36,550 nt of DNA from a virus. The notes under the pieces were generated by a model. It was not told the DNA's origin, ran no database searches, and saw only the letters and a program-made list of their open reading frames with translations. The stretch covers positions 1 through 36,550 of the IMG/VR virus record IMGVR_UViG_3300017963_000157. One strand, written 5' to 3'. Below are positions 5,385 through 14,056 of this stretch, in pieces (the first letter of the stretch is position 1; each line of letters begins with the position of its first letter). The position numbers and the translations under genes are program-made.

Positions 5385-7455
5385 ATCAAACCCAAATGAC
5401 GCGCCACTAAAATATCCAGGCGAAGATCGGACCAATGATCCCGCTGACGAATACTTTGCCAACAAACCTTTTGAGGATATCGGCCAGGAATTGATGAAGC
5501 GGGTCGATGACTATTACGAATACCTGGCCACGTCAGGCCGATGGCGGCTTTACACGCGATCCTACGAATACTATTTCAACGGCCAGCAACGGGGCGCACG
5601 CATCCAGAAGACGGGCGCACAAGACGAATACGATACAATCTACATCAACCACTACCGCAACATCATTCAGCACCTTGTCAACAACACCACGTCCCAGCGT
5701 CCCAGCTTTGAGCCACATGCCACAAACACCGATTACAAGAGCCAGAGCCAAACGATTGTGGCCAGCGGCATCCTGGAATTCTACAATCGACACTTGCGGG
5801 TCGAACGCTATTCAAAGAAGGCCATCGAAGACGCTTTATACGCCAGCGAAGGATTCGTGGAAGTGTCGTGGGACCCGAATTTAGGCCAGGATTATGCGCC
5901 GAACCCGAACGACCTGGCCCGCCCATACAAACAGGGCGATATCCGCATCAAAAACTTTCATCCCGTTGATATCATCCGTCCTTACTCCGAAAACTCATTC
6001 GTTGAAGGGAACTGGATCATCACACGGGAATTCGTCAACAAATACGATGAGGCCGTCAAATTCCCAGACCTGGCCGACAAGATTCTGACGCTTTCGATTG
6101 ATCCCGCTATGTGGAAGGAACGGCGGCTTGGCCGACCGTTTACGGTGGACGAAAAGGATTCGATACCGAAATATCGGTTCTACCACAGGAAGACCCCAGC
6201 GGTGCCGCAAGGCCGATTCGTGGAATTCTATTCGTCAGAGATCGTAACCACCGAAGGCCCGTTGCCGACCAAAGGGATTCCCGTTTATCGCACAACGTCA
6301 TCCGAACAAGACGGGTCCCCTTTTGGATACACTATTGCTTGGGACTTACTGGCGTTACAAGAGGCAATCGACGCGCTTTATAGCACCGTTTTGACAAACC
6401 AAGCCACCTTCGGCGTCCAAAACATCTTGATGCCTGACGGGGCCAACATCGGTGTTACCGAACTGGCTGGCGGGCTGAACCTCATCAAATACAATCCGAA
6501 GGCGGGTGAACCAAAGCCGCTGAACCTCACCAACACGCCGCAAGAAATCTTCTCATTCATCCAGCAATTGGAAGCCCTTATGGAAACGCTGTCTGGCGTC
6601 AATTCCGTAACCAGGGGCAATCCAGAAGCGTCCTTGAAGTCTGGGGCCGCGCTGGCGTTGGTGGCCAGTCAGGCGATCCAATTCAATTCAGGATTACAGC
6701 AATCATACGCCCAGCTTATGGAAGACATTGGGACCGCCATCGTTGATTTGCTCAAAGACAACGCCAAGACGCCACGAATGGCCATGATCGCTGGGAAGGC
6801 CAATCGGTCCTACATCAAAGAGTTTACGGGCCAGGACTTGTCCGAAATTGATCGGGTAACGGTCGACTTGGGCAATCCGTTGTCCAGGACAGTGGCGGGG
6901 CGAATGCAAATTGCCGATCAGCTTTTGAATGCGGGCATGGTGCGGGAGAAGGACGAATATATCACGCTTTTGAACACAGGGAAGCTGGAACCCATGATTG
7001 AAGGTCAGCAAGCCCAAATGTTGCTGATACGGGCCGAAAACGAACGGATGGGCGAAGGCGAAAAGGTCATGGCCATCGACACAGACGACCATCGGTTGCA
7101 CATTGTCGAACATGGCGTTGTTCTGTCTAGCCCAGAGGCCCGCCAGAACCCCAAGATCGTCAAACAGACGTTGGATCACATCAACGCGCATATCCAAGCG
7201 TTGCAGAACGGGAATCCTGTGTTGCTGTCTCTTTACGGCCAGCCACAGGTTCCGAAGCCACAGCCCGCGCCGCCACCTGGCCAACCTGGAATGGGTGGGC
7301 CGCCGCCTGGACCGATGCCCGCGTTGAATCCACAGACGCCGTTGATGCAGAAGGCGGCCAGCGTGAATATGCCCAACATGCCCAACAATCCGATGACGGG
7401 CGAACGATTTAACAATCAGACAGGCGGCTTGCCGCCAGGGATGGTCGGCCAATGA
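5365..7455 (+). CDS. Portal protein
   Basis: 696 residues, GTG start at 5365 with an excellent AAGGAGG. Size, position after terL, and the sequence (DDYYEYLATSGRWRLYTRSY, HYRNIIQHLVNNTTSQRPSF, then ALYASEGFVEVSWDP) fit the large portal proteins of P22-like podoviruses, which form the dodecameric DNA channel. A Gly-rich stretch with ASLKSGAALALV near residue 420 is typical. The last ~80 residues are rich in Pro, Gly, Met and Asn (PPPGQPGMGGPPPGP), a disordered tail. It overlaps the next gene by four bases (ATGA). Confidence 0.9.
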   Translation: MAGSIARSNPNDAPLKYPGEDRTNDPADEYFANKPFEDIGQELMKRVDDYYEYLATSGRWRLYTRSYEYYFNGQQRGARIQKTGAQDEYDTIYINHYRNIIQHLVNNTTSQRPSFEPHATNTDYKSQSQTIVASGILEFYNRHLRVERYSKKAIEDALYASEGFVEVSWDPNLGQDYAPNPNDLARPYKQGDIRIKNFHPVDIIRPYSENSFVEGNWIITREFVNKYDEAVKFPDLADKILTLSIDPAMWKERRLGRPFTVDEKDSIPKYRFYHRKTPAVPQGRFVEFYSSEIVTTEGPLPTKGIPVYRTTSSEQDGSPFGYTIAWDLLALQEAIDALYSTVLTNQATFGVQNILMPDGANIGVTELAGGLNLIKYNPKAGEPKPLNLTNTPQEIFSFIQQLEALMETLSGVNSVTRGNPEASLKSGAALALVASQAIQFNSGLQQSYAQLMEDIGTAIVDLLKDNAKTPRMAMIAGKANRSYIKEFTGQDLSEIDRVTVDLGNPLSRTVAGRMQIADQLLNAGMVREKDEYITLLNTGKLEPMIEGQQAQMLLIRAENERMGEGEKVMAIDTDDHRLHIVEHGVVLSSPEARQNPKIVKQTLDHINAHIQALQNGNPVLLSLYGQPQVPKPQPAPPPGQPGMGGPPPGPMPALNPQTPLMQKAASVNMPNMPNNPMTGERFNNQTGGLPPGMVGQ

Positions 7456-7721
7456 CGCTTTTGAACCCGCAAGACTTCATGGTGCGATTCCAATATGGAT
7501 TTGATTATCAGCGACAGAACCAATGGCGATACGATTACACGGGCGGCCCAGGACAAGGCCAGCCCGTTTATGTTGGCGTTGCCAAGCGTGGATTGCCAGA
7601 AGATCAGCAAGGGTGGAACGTGGCCAAATTCACGTATGACGTGAACGGGTTCCCGCTGACGATCAAGTGCTCGGAAGACTACGTGAAGTGGTCGGACAGG
7701 GCATCTTTGACATACGAATAA
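7452..7721 (+). CDS. Hypothetical 89-residue virion-region protein
   Basis: ATGA-coupled to the portal gene. It is rich in Tyr, Gln and Gly at the N-terminus (VRFQYGFDYQRQNQWRYDYT) and reads as mostly beta. Position between portal and scaffold suggests a minor structural or neck component. No family recognised. Confidence 0.65.
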   Translation: MTLLNPQDFMVRFQYGFDYQRQNQWRYDYTGGPGQGQPVYVGVAKRGLPEDQQGWNVAKFTYDVNGFPLTIKCSEDYVKWSDRASLTYE

Positions 7722-7731
7722 AGGGGTATAG

Positions 7732-8043
7732 ATGGCGCAACCGAATGTCGTTGGTTTTAGCCCCCACATGGGGCGGTTCCAATATCTCCGTGATATCTCG
7801 AATTTGCAAGACAAGCTGGCATTTGAGAACGAACATTTTGTCGTTTCAAATCCAGCCACATTGATTTATTCGCTGGGGTTTACCCCGTTTGCCAACAGCG
7901 AATTGGTATTGCTCAACGGTGTGGCCCAAATTAAGGGCGCGTCAGAGAGTTATACAATAACGGGCAACCAGGTAACGTTTGCGTCGGATATCGGGTTGAA
8001 CGTCGGCGACGACATCGTAGTTAATTACGCAAGAACACTCTAA
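7732..8043 (+). CDS. Hypothetical small structural protein
   Basis: 103 residues, start ATG 7732 after AAAGGGG. The second half is a beta-rich domain with the shape of short phage decoration or appendage domains (LVLLNGVAQIKGASESYTIT, then FASDIGLNVGDDIVVNYARTL). The C-terminal end resembles the last part of the 8062 protein (LNFAPKAAPGNTDVLLADY), so both may carry the same small beta domain. Function inferred from context only. Confidence 0.65.
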   Translation: MAQPNVVGFSPHMGRFQYLRDISNLQDKLAFENEHFVVSNPATLIYSLGFTPFANSELVLLNGVAQIKGASESYTITGNQVTFASDIGLNVGDDIVVNYARTL

Positions 8044-8061
8044 AAACGGAGGGCCACTACC

Positions 8062-8706
8062 ATGGCAAGAACACTCATAAGAGGCAACACACAGATAAAA
8101 CCAGGGTCCTTGGACACTGGCATTAAAAAAGAGGTTCGGCTTGTCGCCGACACCAACGTTGACGTTACCACGGGCGGCGTTGTGTCAGTCGATGGCCAGA
8201 ACACGGCGACAGGTGATCGAATCCTACTCACCAACCAAACAACCCCAGCCGAAAACGGAATCTGGGTCGCGGCGGCTGGCGCATGGGCGCGCGCTGACGA
8301 TGCAGATGAACTGGGCGAAGTGTTTGGCGGTGAATTGATCGGCGTCGGGCCAGAGGGAACGGATTATGATTCCACCGTCTGGATCAACGCAACGACCAAC
8401 CCGATCACCCCTGGGACCACCGCACAGTCATTCATCAAAGTGTCGGCGGCCCAAAATCCTGTGGAAGTGTCGGAATTCATCGTGAGCGAAACACCTGGCG
8501 GGACGATCAACGGATCGAACACCGCATTCACGCTGGCCAACACCCCAGAGGTTGGGACGGAGCGCATCTATCACAACGGACAACGGTTGAAGCCAGGTGC
8601 GTCGGACGACTACACGATCAGCGGCGTGAACATCACGCTGAACTTTGCGCCAAAAGCCGCGCCAGGTAACACCGACGTGTTGTTGGCTGACTACATCAAG
8701 GCATAA
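8062..8706 (+). CDS. Phage appendage/neck-like structural protein
   Basis: 214 residues with GGAGGG upstream. Residues ~25-75 contain a widespread phage repeat domain (VSVDGQNTATGDRILLTNQT, then ENGIWVAAAGAWARADDADE), found in tail, fibre and neck proteins. The C-terminal part (TFTLANTPEVG-like, then RLKPGASDDYTISG) matches another common phage beta domain ending in a predicted loop and 'NVxLxF' strand. It is probably exposed on the virion. The exact place (neck, tail or capsid) is not determinable. Confidence 0.75.
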   Translation: MARTLIRGNTQIKPGSLDTGIKKEVRLVADTNVDVTTGGVVSVDGQNTATGDRILLTNQTTPAENGIWVAAAGAWARADDADELGEVFGGELIGVGPEGTDYDSTVWINATTNPITPGTTAQSFIKVSAAQNPVEVSEFIVSETPGGTINGSNTAFTLANTPEVGTERIYHNGQRLKPGASDDYTISGVNITLNFAPKAAPGNTDVLLADYIKA

Positions 8707-8722
8707 GGTATAAAGTGATCCA

Positions 8723-9373
8723 ATGGCAAAACGCACCCAGTTACGGGGGACGGATATTGAGGATTACACAATCCGTCGGCAAGACATAAATTATCAGGAT
8801 TCGGGGTCGGCGGTCATCTTAAAGGTGGCCGTCGGCCCTGGACTGAAAATCACCTCGACGGGTGCGGATGAAGGGACAGGCGACGTAACAATTGAAATGA
8901 TAAACACAGACCTTTACTTAAAGGACTTGCTGAAAAACGGCGCATCGGCGGCCATGAATATAAATGGCTCGGTTACGCCACAAACGTTTCAATTGCTGGC
9001 TGACGCATCGAATGATTCGTATATCGAAGAAGTGATCTTGCGAATGGAAGATTCCAAGATCAATTACAAGGACTTTGGGGCGATCTCGACCCTGGCGAAT
9101 GGGTTTGATTTGAAGATCGATCAAGGCGGCGTAACCAAGACGATCATCGACAAGGCGAAGACGACTTACGACTTATTCGCCAAAGCGGTCGGCGACTTCG
9201 ACATTGTGGCGGGATTCGATTCGTCGAATAACGAAGCGATCCTGATTCATGTCCCGCTGAACAAGGCGTTGTTGGCCGCTGGAACGTCAGACAAGATTTA
9301 CGCCGTTGTGAATGATGATTTGACGGGACTTTTGAAGTTTGAAGGGACTGTCGTTTATGGAAGGGAATCGTAA
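8723..9373 (+). CDS. Hypothetical structural protein
   Basis: 216 residues. ATG 8723 follows GTATAAAGTGATCCA, a weak ribosome site. The N-terminus (GTDIEDYTIRRQDINYQDSG) and PGLKITSTGADEGTGDVTIE resemble beta-helical or appendage N-termini of phage proteins; the remainder is an alpha/beta domain. It shares a one-base overlap (TAATG) with the next gene. Likely a minor virion component. Confidence 0.65.
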   Translation: MAKRTQLRGTDIEDYTIRRQDINYQDSGSAVILKVAVGPGLKITSTGADEGTGDVTIEMINTDLYLKDLLKNGASAAMNINGSVTPQTFQLLADASNDSYIEEVILRMEDSKINYKDFGAISTLANGFDLKIDQGGVTKTIIDKAKTTYDLFAKAVGDFDIVAGFDSSNNEAILIHVPLNKALLAAGTSDKIYAVVNDDLTGLLKFEGTVVYGRES

Positions 9374-9870
9374 TGGCAAAAGGGAATTTGAATCGGAAGC
9401 CGTGGATGGCGCAAGTATGGGATTCGCTGACGGGCTACTACATAAAGCCGAACGCGAATGGGTCCATCAATGTCAACACGTCCGTTCCAACGCCGCCAGG
9501 AAAAACAAAGGTAAATGCTGGTGAAACAGCCCCCGTTACGAAGGGCGGCGGGACAGAAACATACGCCTATACAATTCCGAACGGGCAAACGTTCACGTTG
9601 CAATCGTTTGAATTTGGCGGCTTTATCCCCGCTGACGCCAATGATCCGATGAACGCTAGAGCGCGACTTTATTACAGGCCAAACGGGGCTGGAAATACGT
9701 CTGGACAGGTTTTGATATCGACAATTTATCTGCAACATATCTCAATGTTTAGGATCGATTTTTCAGAAGAAACATACGTCGGGGATGGGACGCGGGTATT
9801 GGAAATTGACGTTTTGAATTACACAAAGGTCAATTCTGAATTTGATTATCGGATACGAGGTTATTACTAA
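9373..9870 (+). CDS. Hypothetical structural protein, beta-rich
   Basis: 165 residues, start ATG 9373 after GGAAGGGAATCGTA. After a short basic N-terminus the sequence is beta-sandwich-like, with TYAYTIPNGQTFTLQSFEFG, then RARLYYRPNGAGN, ending in a Tyr/Arg-rich tail. It resembles receptor- or carbohydrate-facing minor proteins of phages, but no family is recognised. Coupled to the next gene by TAATG. Confidence 0.65.
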   Translation: MAKGNLNRKPWMAQVWDSLTGYYIKPNANGSINVNTSVPTPPGKTKVNAGETAPVTKGGGTETYAYTIPNGQTFTLQSFEFGGFIPADANDPMNARARLYYRPNGAGNTSGQVLISTIYLQHISMFRIDFSEETYVGDGTRVLEIDVLNYTKVNSEFDYRIRGYY

Positions 9871-10628
9871 TGAATTTGACGTGGGCGCAATTCAAAGATT
9901 TCATAAATGCGGGCCATAAGTATTTTTATGAAACGTTGGATTCAAACCGTTATTACATTTGGACAAAATCAGAGGGTGTTGATTATGTCTGCATCCTATT
10001 TTTCACGGAAACGTCTGATAAAACAGATTTCGACAATAATTACAAGAGTGGGGCCAGTGATGATTCGTCTTATATGTCTGGACCTGTGGACGACGACGGA
10101 AAGCATTACACGCGCGCCGAATCTCGCCCAATCGGTTGCACGACCTGGTTCACAATGTCTGGCGACAAAATTGATTCCCCACAGAAAATTGGCGGCGGGA
10201 AGGATATTTTCTGGGACTTCTCAAATTCCGACGATATCGTCAGCGCGCCGTCTGGATTCAAGCGGAAAAAGATCGAATTCACTTTTCTTGATGAAGTGTG
10301 GATAAAAGAGGGGTCCATTTACTTTCACGACGCGCCAAAGGGATGCTACCTTGATTTTCACGTCGTATGCCCAGCGGGGTCCTATTACCTAAAAAATGAT
10401 GGAACACCCGCGCTGGCATCCGTCGATACGATTATCGCCACTTATGCCAATCGGCACAGAATGTCTGGCGATTGCGCGATGGGCGACGAATTAAACACGG
10501 AATCAGCCAGTAATAAGATTCCAGCGGGAATGAAATTCTGGGTTGCGATCACAACGCCAGAAGCGGACAGCACATCCTATGGTTACGTTTCAATTGAATT
10601 GTATAGAGAAAGGACCGTGATCTTATGA
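9870..10628 (+). CDS. Hypothetical structural protein
   Basis: 252 residues. The sequence is beta-rich with aromatic clusters (GHKYFYETLDSNRYYIWTKS, then WIKEGSIYFHDAPKGCYLDF), and its C-terminal half (FHVVCPAGSYYLKNDGT) resembles that of minor capsid or appendage proteins. It follows the 9373 gene immediately and probably acts with it. A lone DnaA-box-like TGTGGATAA lies at 10298-10306 inside the gene. No named family. Confidence 0.6.
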   Translation: MNLTWAQFKDFINAGHKYFYETLDSNRYYIWTKSEGVDYVCILFFTETSDKTDFDNNYKSGASDDSSYMSGPVDDDGKHYTRAESRPIGCTTWFTMSGDKIDSPQKIGGGKDIFWDFSNSDDIVSAPSGFKRKKIEFTFLDEVWIKEGSIYFHDAPKGCYLDFHVVCPAGSYYLKNDGTPALASVDTIIATYANRHRMSGDCAMGDELNTESASNKIPAGMKFWVAITTPEADSTSYGYVSIELYRERTVIL

Positions 10629-10843
10629 TGACGATAGTCGGGACCAAGAAATATACGGGAATTATTTTGATTGTTGTAACAGTTGGTCTTGTTATATGGG
10701 ATTTGTTCATGGTGAAAACTCCGACGGAAGGCGACACGATTTCTGAATTTTTATTGAATCTTGCCCATGAAAATCCGTCCATCCCGTTTGCGTTCGGATG
10801 TTTGATGGGCCACATATTTTGGACACAGGAAGTAAAAAAATGA
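10625..10843 (+). CDS. Small two-helix membrane protein (holin-like)
   Basis: 72 residues, ATGA-coupled. One strong N-terminal TM helix (residues ~11-29, YTGIILIVVTVGLVIWDLFM), then KTPTEGDTISE and a second, shorter hydrophobic stretch ending GCLMGHIFW. Short proteins with a TM, 'EGDTISE' and 'GHIFW' recur in phages. It may be a holin or membrane regulator but sits far from the endolysin (28879), so the role is uncertain. Confidence 0.65.
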   Translation: MMTIVGTKKYTGIILIVVTVGLVIWDLFMVKTPTEGDTISEFLLNLAHENPSIPFAFGCLMGHIFWTQEVKK

Positions 10844-11043
10844 GCCAAACAAACGGCCATAAAACTGTCGATTTGAAAACCATCCACATGGGCGGCGACG
10901 CTGGATTGCGTGAGGCACGCTGTATGGATGCGATCAATAAGGCGTTGGAAGAAAATGATTGCACGATTGATTCCAGTATTGAGATTCGCGGCGATCAGAT
11001 TTATCCATTCGTAACAATTAAAGCGAAAACCAAAAGGGGGTAA
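10840..11043 (+). CDS. Hypothetical 67-residue protein
   Basis: ATG 10840 overlaps the previous stop (ATGA). It is a compact alpha/beta sequence with DAINKALEENDCTIDSSIEI and a C-terminal strand (PFVTIKAKTKRG). The upstream open frame overlaps the membrane gene and is not used. No family recognised. Confidence 0.6.
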   Translation: MSQTNGHKTVDLKTIHMGGDAGLREARCMDAINKALEENDCTIDSSIEIRGDQIYPFVTIKAKTKRG

Positions 11044-11044
11044 C

Positions 11045-11416
11045 ATGAAATCATTGTTTGGATTTATCGGATTGATGCTTCTGGCGTCAGTCGCATTCGG
11101 TTGGGGCGGGGCCGATTACAATTACGTGGCTGTTTCCAGCGACGTGGTTGTGTCGACTTCTGGGTGGACCGCCGTCCCCGCATCGAACACCGAAAGCCGA
11201 AAGGCGATCTTGATTGACAATTACAACACAAACACAGCGTCAATGCTTTTCATTATCACGGACTCGGACACAACGCCGACCATATCGACGACCACGGGCG
11301 CGACGTTGCTTCCCGCTGATCCACCGTTGATGATTAACATTGGAACGCGGTTGAAATTATGGGCAATCAGCTTGCACACGGCGGCTGAAAAACTGTTTTA
11401 TCAGGAATTCAAGTAA
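11045..11416 (+). CDS. Secreted or periplasmic hypothetical protein
   Basis: 123 residues. The first ~20 residues form a signal peptide (KSLFGFIGLMLLASVAFGWG), with cleavage likely near Ala-Phe-Gly. The rest is a beta-rich domain (ILIDNYNTNTASMLFIITDS) like small virion-surface proteins. An AAAAGGGGG ribosome site precedes it. Exported proteins in a morphogenesis cluster are uncommon; virion assembly at the envelope or a lysis role are both possible. Confidence 0.6.
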   Translation: MKSLFGFIGLMLLASVAFGWGGADYNYVAVSSDVVVSTSGWTAVPASNTESRKAILIDNYNTNTASMLFIITDSDTTPTISTTTGATLLPADPPLMINIGTRLKLWAISLHTAAEKLFYQEFK

Positions 11417-11492
11417 CAAAAAATAAATCGCCCCATGCAAACGGGCATGTCCGCGTTCCACGCAAGCGGCGCGGCATAAAGGAGAAAACAAA

Positions 11493-12518
11493 ATGGGAAT
11501 CGTAGGACTCGAAAACAAAATGGCAACAATGGACGCGCCAGCCGCGCCCGAAACACCGTCAAAACCTGAACGGATACCAGAGGGCGCGCCGCCAAGGCGT
11601 GAACCGAAGGTTGAACCACAGGAACCAAAAGAAGGCGAAATCCCGACTGGCAAGATTCCAGGCCAGGGCGGCGACGGCATTCCGACGCCAGATTCGGACG
11701 TTAAAGACGCGCTTAAACAGGCGGCTGAAAAGTTTGAATTTGATTTCACGGTGGACGGACAGACGGTTAAAAAGGAATTCACACGGGACCAATTAAAGGC
11801 CCAGATTCAGAAATCGTTGGCCGCCGACAAACGGCTGAACGATTACGCCAGAATGCAACAACGCGAACAACAATTGCTGTGGCTGGCCCAGAACCGCCCA
11901 GACGTGTTTATGACGCAATTCGGGATCGATCCAGACCAATGGGCGCATGATCGAATCCTGAAACGGATTGAGCGTGAAAACATGACGCCAGAGCAACGGA
12001 AGGCGTTGGAGAACGAAGAACGGTTGCGCCAGATTGAGGAAGAAAACAAACGCTTAAAATACGAACACGAACAACGCATGATCCAAGAGCGCGTCAACAT
12101 CGCCAAAGAGAACTACACGCGCGAAATCAACACCGCGTTGTCCGATGCGAAGTTACCCAACAACATGTGGACCCAAAAGCGGGTGATCCACTATTTGCAA
12201 GAGGCCTACGGCAAAATGGGAATCAAATTGCCAGCCAAAGACGTGATCCCTCTTGTCAAAGAGGATTACATCAACGAACAACGGTCGCTATTGTCCAACA
12301 TGGACCCAGACGCCATCGTGGAAACAGTGGGCGACGATGTTCGGCGCAAATTACGCGAATTTGAATTGAAGCTGGTTCAGCAAAAGGAAATGGAACGCCA
12401 GCAAAAGGGGCGGGATTACAAACCCCGCGCCGCAACGCCAAAGCAAGATGGCCCGAAATTGCGAACAATGGACGATTTTCGACGCCATAATGCCGAAATA
12501 AAGGGCGAAAAATACTGA
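11493..12518 (+). CDS. Putative capsid scaffolding protein
   Basis: 341 residues with AAAGGAG before ATG 11493. It has a disordered Pro/Glu-rich N-terminus (ERIPEGAPPRREPKVEPQEP), a long charged coiled coil (residues ~115-215, REQQLLWLAQNRPDVF, then KALENEERLRQIEEENKRLK) and a basic C-terminus (KGRDYKPRAATPKQDG). This layout, and its place just before the capsid gene, are those of podovirus scaffolds, which guide capsid assembly and then leave. A 76-base hairpin-rich leader lies upstream. Confidence 0.78.
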   Translation: MGIVGLENKMATMDAPAAPETPSKPERIPEGAPPRREPKVEPQEPKEGEIPTGKIPGQGGDGIPTPDSDVKDALKQAAEKFEFDFTVDGQTVKKEFTRDQLKAQIQKSLAADKRLNDYARMQQREQQLLWLAQNRPDVFMTQFGIDPDQWAHDRILKRIERENMTPEQRKALENEERLRQIEEENKRLKYEHEQRMIQERVNIAKENYTREINTALSDAKLPNNMWTQKRVIHYLQEAYGKMGIKLPAKDVIPLVKEDYINEQRSLLSNMDPDAIVETVGDDVRRKLREFELKLVQQKEMERQQKGRDYKPRAATPKQDGPKLRTMDDFRRHNAEIKGEKY

Positions 12519-12531
12519 TTTCAACGGGGAA

Positions 12532-12653
12532 GGACGCTACGGCCATCCAACCCCATGCTGACGACTCGGACGCTACGGCCATCCGAAGCGCGGCACCATG
12601 AAAGTGAAGTGTGTTACTGATCGGGAATAAAAACGTGGACGCTACGGCTATCC
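12532..12653 (+). repeat. Three direct copies of a 17-bp repeat before the capsid gene
   Basis: GGACGCTACGGCCATCC occurs at 12532-12548 and 12568-12584, and with one change (GGCTATCC) at 12637-12653, in the 186-base gap between scaffold and capsid genes. Start spacings are 36 and 69, both multiples of 3, so all copies read Gly-Arg-Tyr-Gly-His/Tyr-Pro in one frame, broken by stops. A 14-base match (CGCTACGGCCATCC) lies at 30776-30789 inside the nuclease gene. Could be protein-binding sites or remains of a broken coding sequence. Confidence 0.8.
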
Positions 12654-12704
12654 AGCGGAAATAATACCGAACGGGAACGAAAAATAAATTAAGGAGAACT
12701 TAAA

Positions 12705-13979
12705 ATGACAACGACACCCAGCGAACTTACTGGCTTGTTCAAAGAGGCCTACGCTGACGTGATTCAAAACCTCGTTCCAGAGGTTGCGAAGGTCATCAAA
12801 ATGGTGCCGTTCATTGAACGCGATAAGGAAGAAGGTAACAAATACCATCAACCTGTCATCGTGTCCAACGAACATGGTTTCACCTATGCGGGACCGTCAG
12901 CGGGTGCATTTGCTTTGAACGACGCGGTGTCCATGAACATGCAAGATGCCCAGGTGGAAGGATCACAAATCCTTCTCCGATCTGCATTGTCTTATGACGC
13001 CGCCGCCAAAGCCAGCAATTCTAAAAAGGCCTTCGTGAAGGCCACTGAATTGTTGGTTGAAAACATGATGGAATCTTCGGCCAAACGGCTTGAACTTTCC
13101 TGTCTTTACGGACGTTCTGGACTTGGCAAATGTGCTTCGTCCGCGAACGCAAGCGCAACCACGACCCTGGTTACTCTTACCACCGCTTATTGGGCGACTG
13201 GTATTTGGTCAGGGAGCGAAACGGCAAAAGTGAACTTCTACACCTCGAACACCACTTTGGTGTCTTCGGGTGCGGACTCAATCTTTACCGTTACGCAAGT
13301 GGACGCAAACAATCGGAAACTTCTCATTACGGGAACCGCGACTGGTATCACCGCGCTTGACGCCGCCATTCTGGCAAACGCCAACGACGTTGATATCTAT
13401 TTCAACAGCTCGTTTGCGAAGGAAATGTATGGACTCGATCAAATCCTGTCCAACACATCCGCAACCCTGTTCAACATCTCGGCCACCGACTACAATCTGT
13501 GGGCTGGAAACGTGTTCAGCGTCGGCAACGTCGCCTTAACAATGGGCAAATTGTTAATCGGCGTGTCCAAAGCTGTCCAACGTGGGTTGAACGAAAAGGT
13601 TGTTTGTTTGCTGAACCCAGACACCTGGGCCAACGTGAATTCCGATCTGGCCGCCCTTCGTGAATACGACGGGTCCTATCGGCGTGAGCGTGCGGAAAAC
13701 GGTGTGGAAAACATCACGTTCTACCACCAAAATGGTGCGATTGAATTGGTGTCCCACAATTGCGTTAAAGAGGGCGAAGCGTTCGTGTTCCCACCCAAAA
13801 AGGTGCGGCGCGTGGGCGCGCAAGATATTTCCTTCAAGACCCCAGGTCGCGAAGACGAAATCTTCTTGCACTTGCCATCAAACGCGGGTTTTGAATTGCG
13901 GACCTACACTGATCAAGCGATCTTTGTGGAAACCCCAGCACGGACCGTAAAGCTAACGAACATCGTCAACACTGTTTAA
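12705..13979 (+). CDS. Major capsid protein, HK97-fold type
   Basis: 424 residues, ATG 12705 with AAGGAG upstream. Position after the scaffold, size and composition fit a podovirus (P22-like) capsid protein; it has many Ala, Asn and Thr, PVIVSNEHGFTYAGP near residue 47 and ELLVENMMESSAKRLELSCL near 109, where long helices of this fold lie, and a C-terminal KKVRRVGAQDISFKTPG. It ends in ~70 residues of beta-rich P-domain-like sequence. It should form the icosahedral shell. Confidence 0.87.
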   Translation: MTTTPSELTGLFKEAYADVIQNLVPEVAKVIKMVPFIERDKEEGNKYHQPVIVSNEHGFTYAGPSAGAFALNDAVSMNMQDAQVEGSQILLRSALSYDAAAKASNSKKAFVKATELLVENMMESSAKRLELSCLYGRSGLGKCASSANASATTTLVTLTTAYWATGIWSGSETAKVNFYTSNTTLVSSGADSIFTVTQVDANNRKLLITGTATGITALDAAILANANDVDIYFNSSFAKEMYGLDQILSNTSATLFNISATDYNLWAGNVFSVGNVALTMGKLLIGVSKAVQRGLNEKVVCLLNPDTWANVNSDLAALREYDGSYRRERAENGVENITFYHQNGAIELVSHNCVKEGEAFVFPPKKVRRVGAQDISFKTPGREDEIFLHLPSNAGFELRTYTDQAIFVETPARTVKLTNIVNTV

Positions 13980-13995
13980 AAAACACATTCTCTCT

Positions 13996-14030
13996 GGGGG
14001 GGAGTTCCAGGCTTCATGCCTGGATCCCCC
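13996..14030 (+). terminator. Strong hairpin after the capsid gene, without T-run
   Basis: Seventeen bases after the capsid stop, TTCCAGGC pairs with GCCTGGAT across the loop TTCAT (14013-14017), and G-runs at 13996-14002 pair with C-runs at 14026-14030 with two mismatches. No U-run follows, so it is not a classical terminator. It could be an RNA processing or stability hairpin that raises capsid mRNA over downstream genes, or an attenuator. Confidence 0.5.
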
Positions 14031-14056
14031 AGGGGGGATGAACAAAGGAGATTAAA

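Noticed and set aside
6703-7452. 249-codon minus-strand frame over the portal gene
   Set aside because: It is the shadow of the portal gene's codon bias, with no ribosome site or recognisable domain; every supported gene is on the + strand.
10298-10306. Single DnaA box as a second origin
   Set aside because: One isolated 9-mer inside a structural gene, no neighbours or AT-rich region; expected occasionally by chance.
11435-11479. 14-codon ORF and small hairpins in the scaffold leader
   Set aside because: The peptide is very short and no ribosome site is evident; the paired arms (CATGC/GCATG, CCGCG/CGCGG) are only 5 bp. Not enough to call a leader peptide or regulator.
12532-12653. CRISPR-like array
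   Set aside because: Only three copies of 17 bp with unequal gaps of 19 and 52 bases, no palindromic repeat, and no cas genes. The Cas4-like enzyme at 31791 sits with recT and is explained by recombination.
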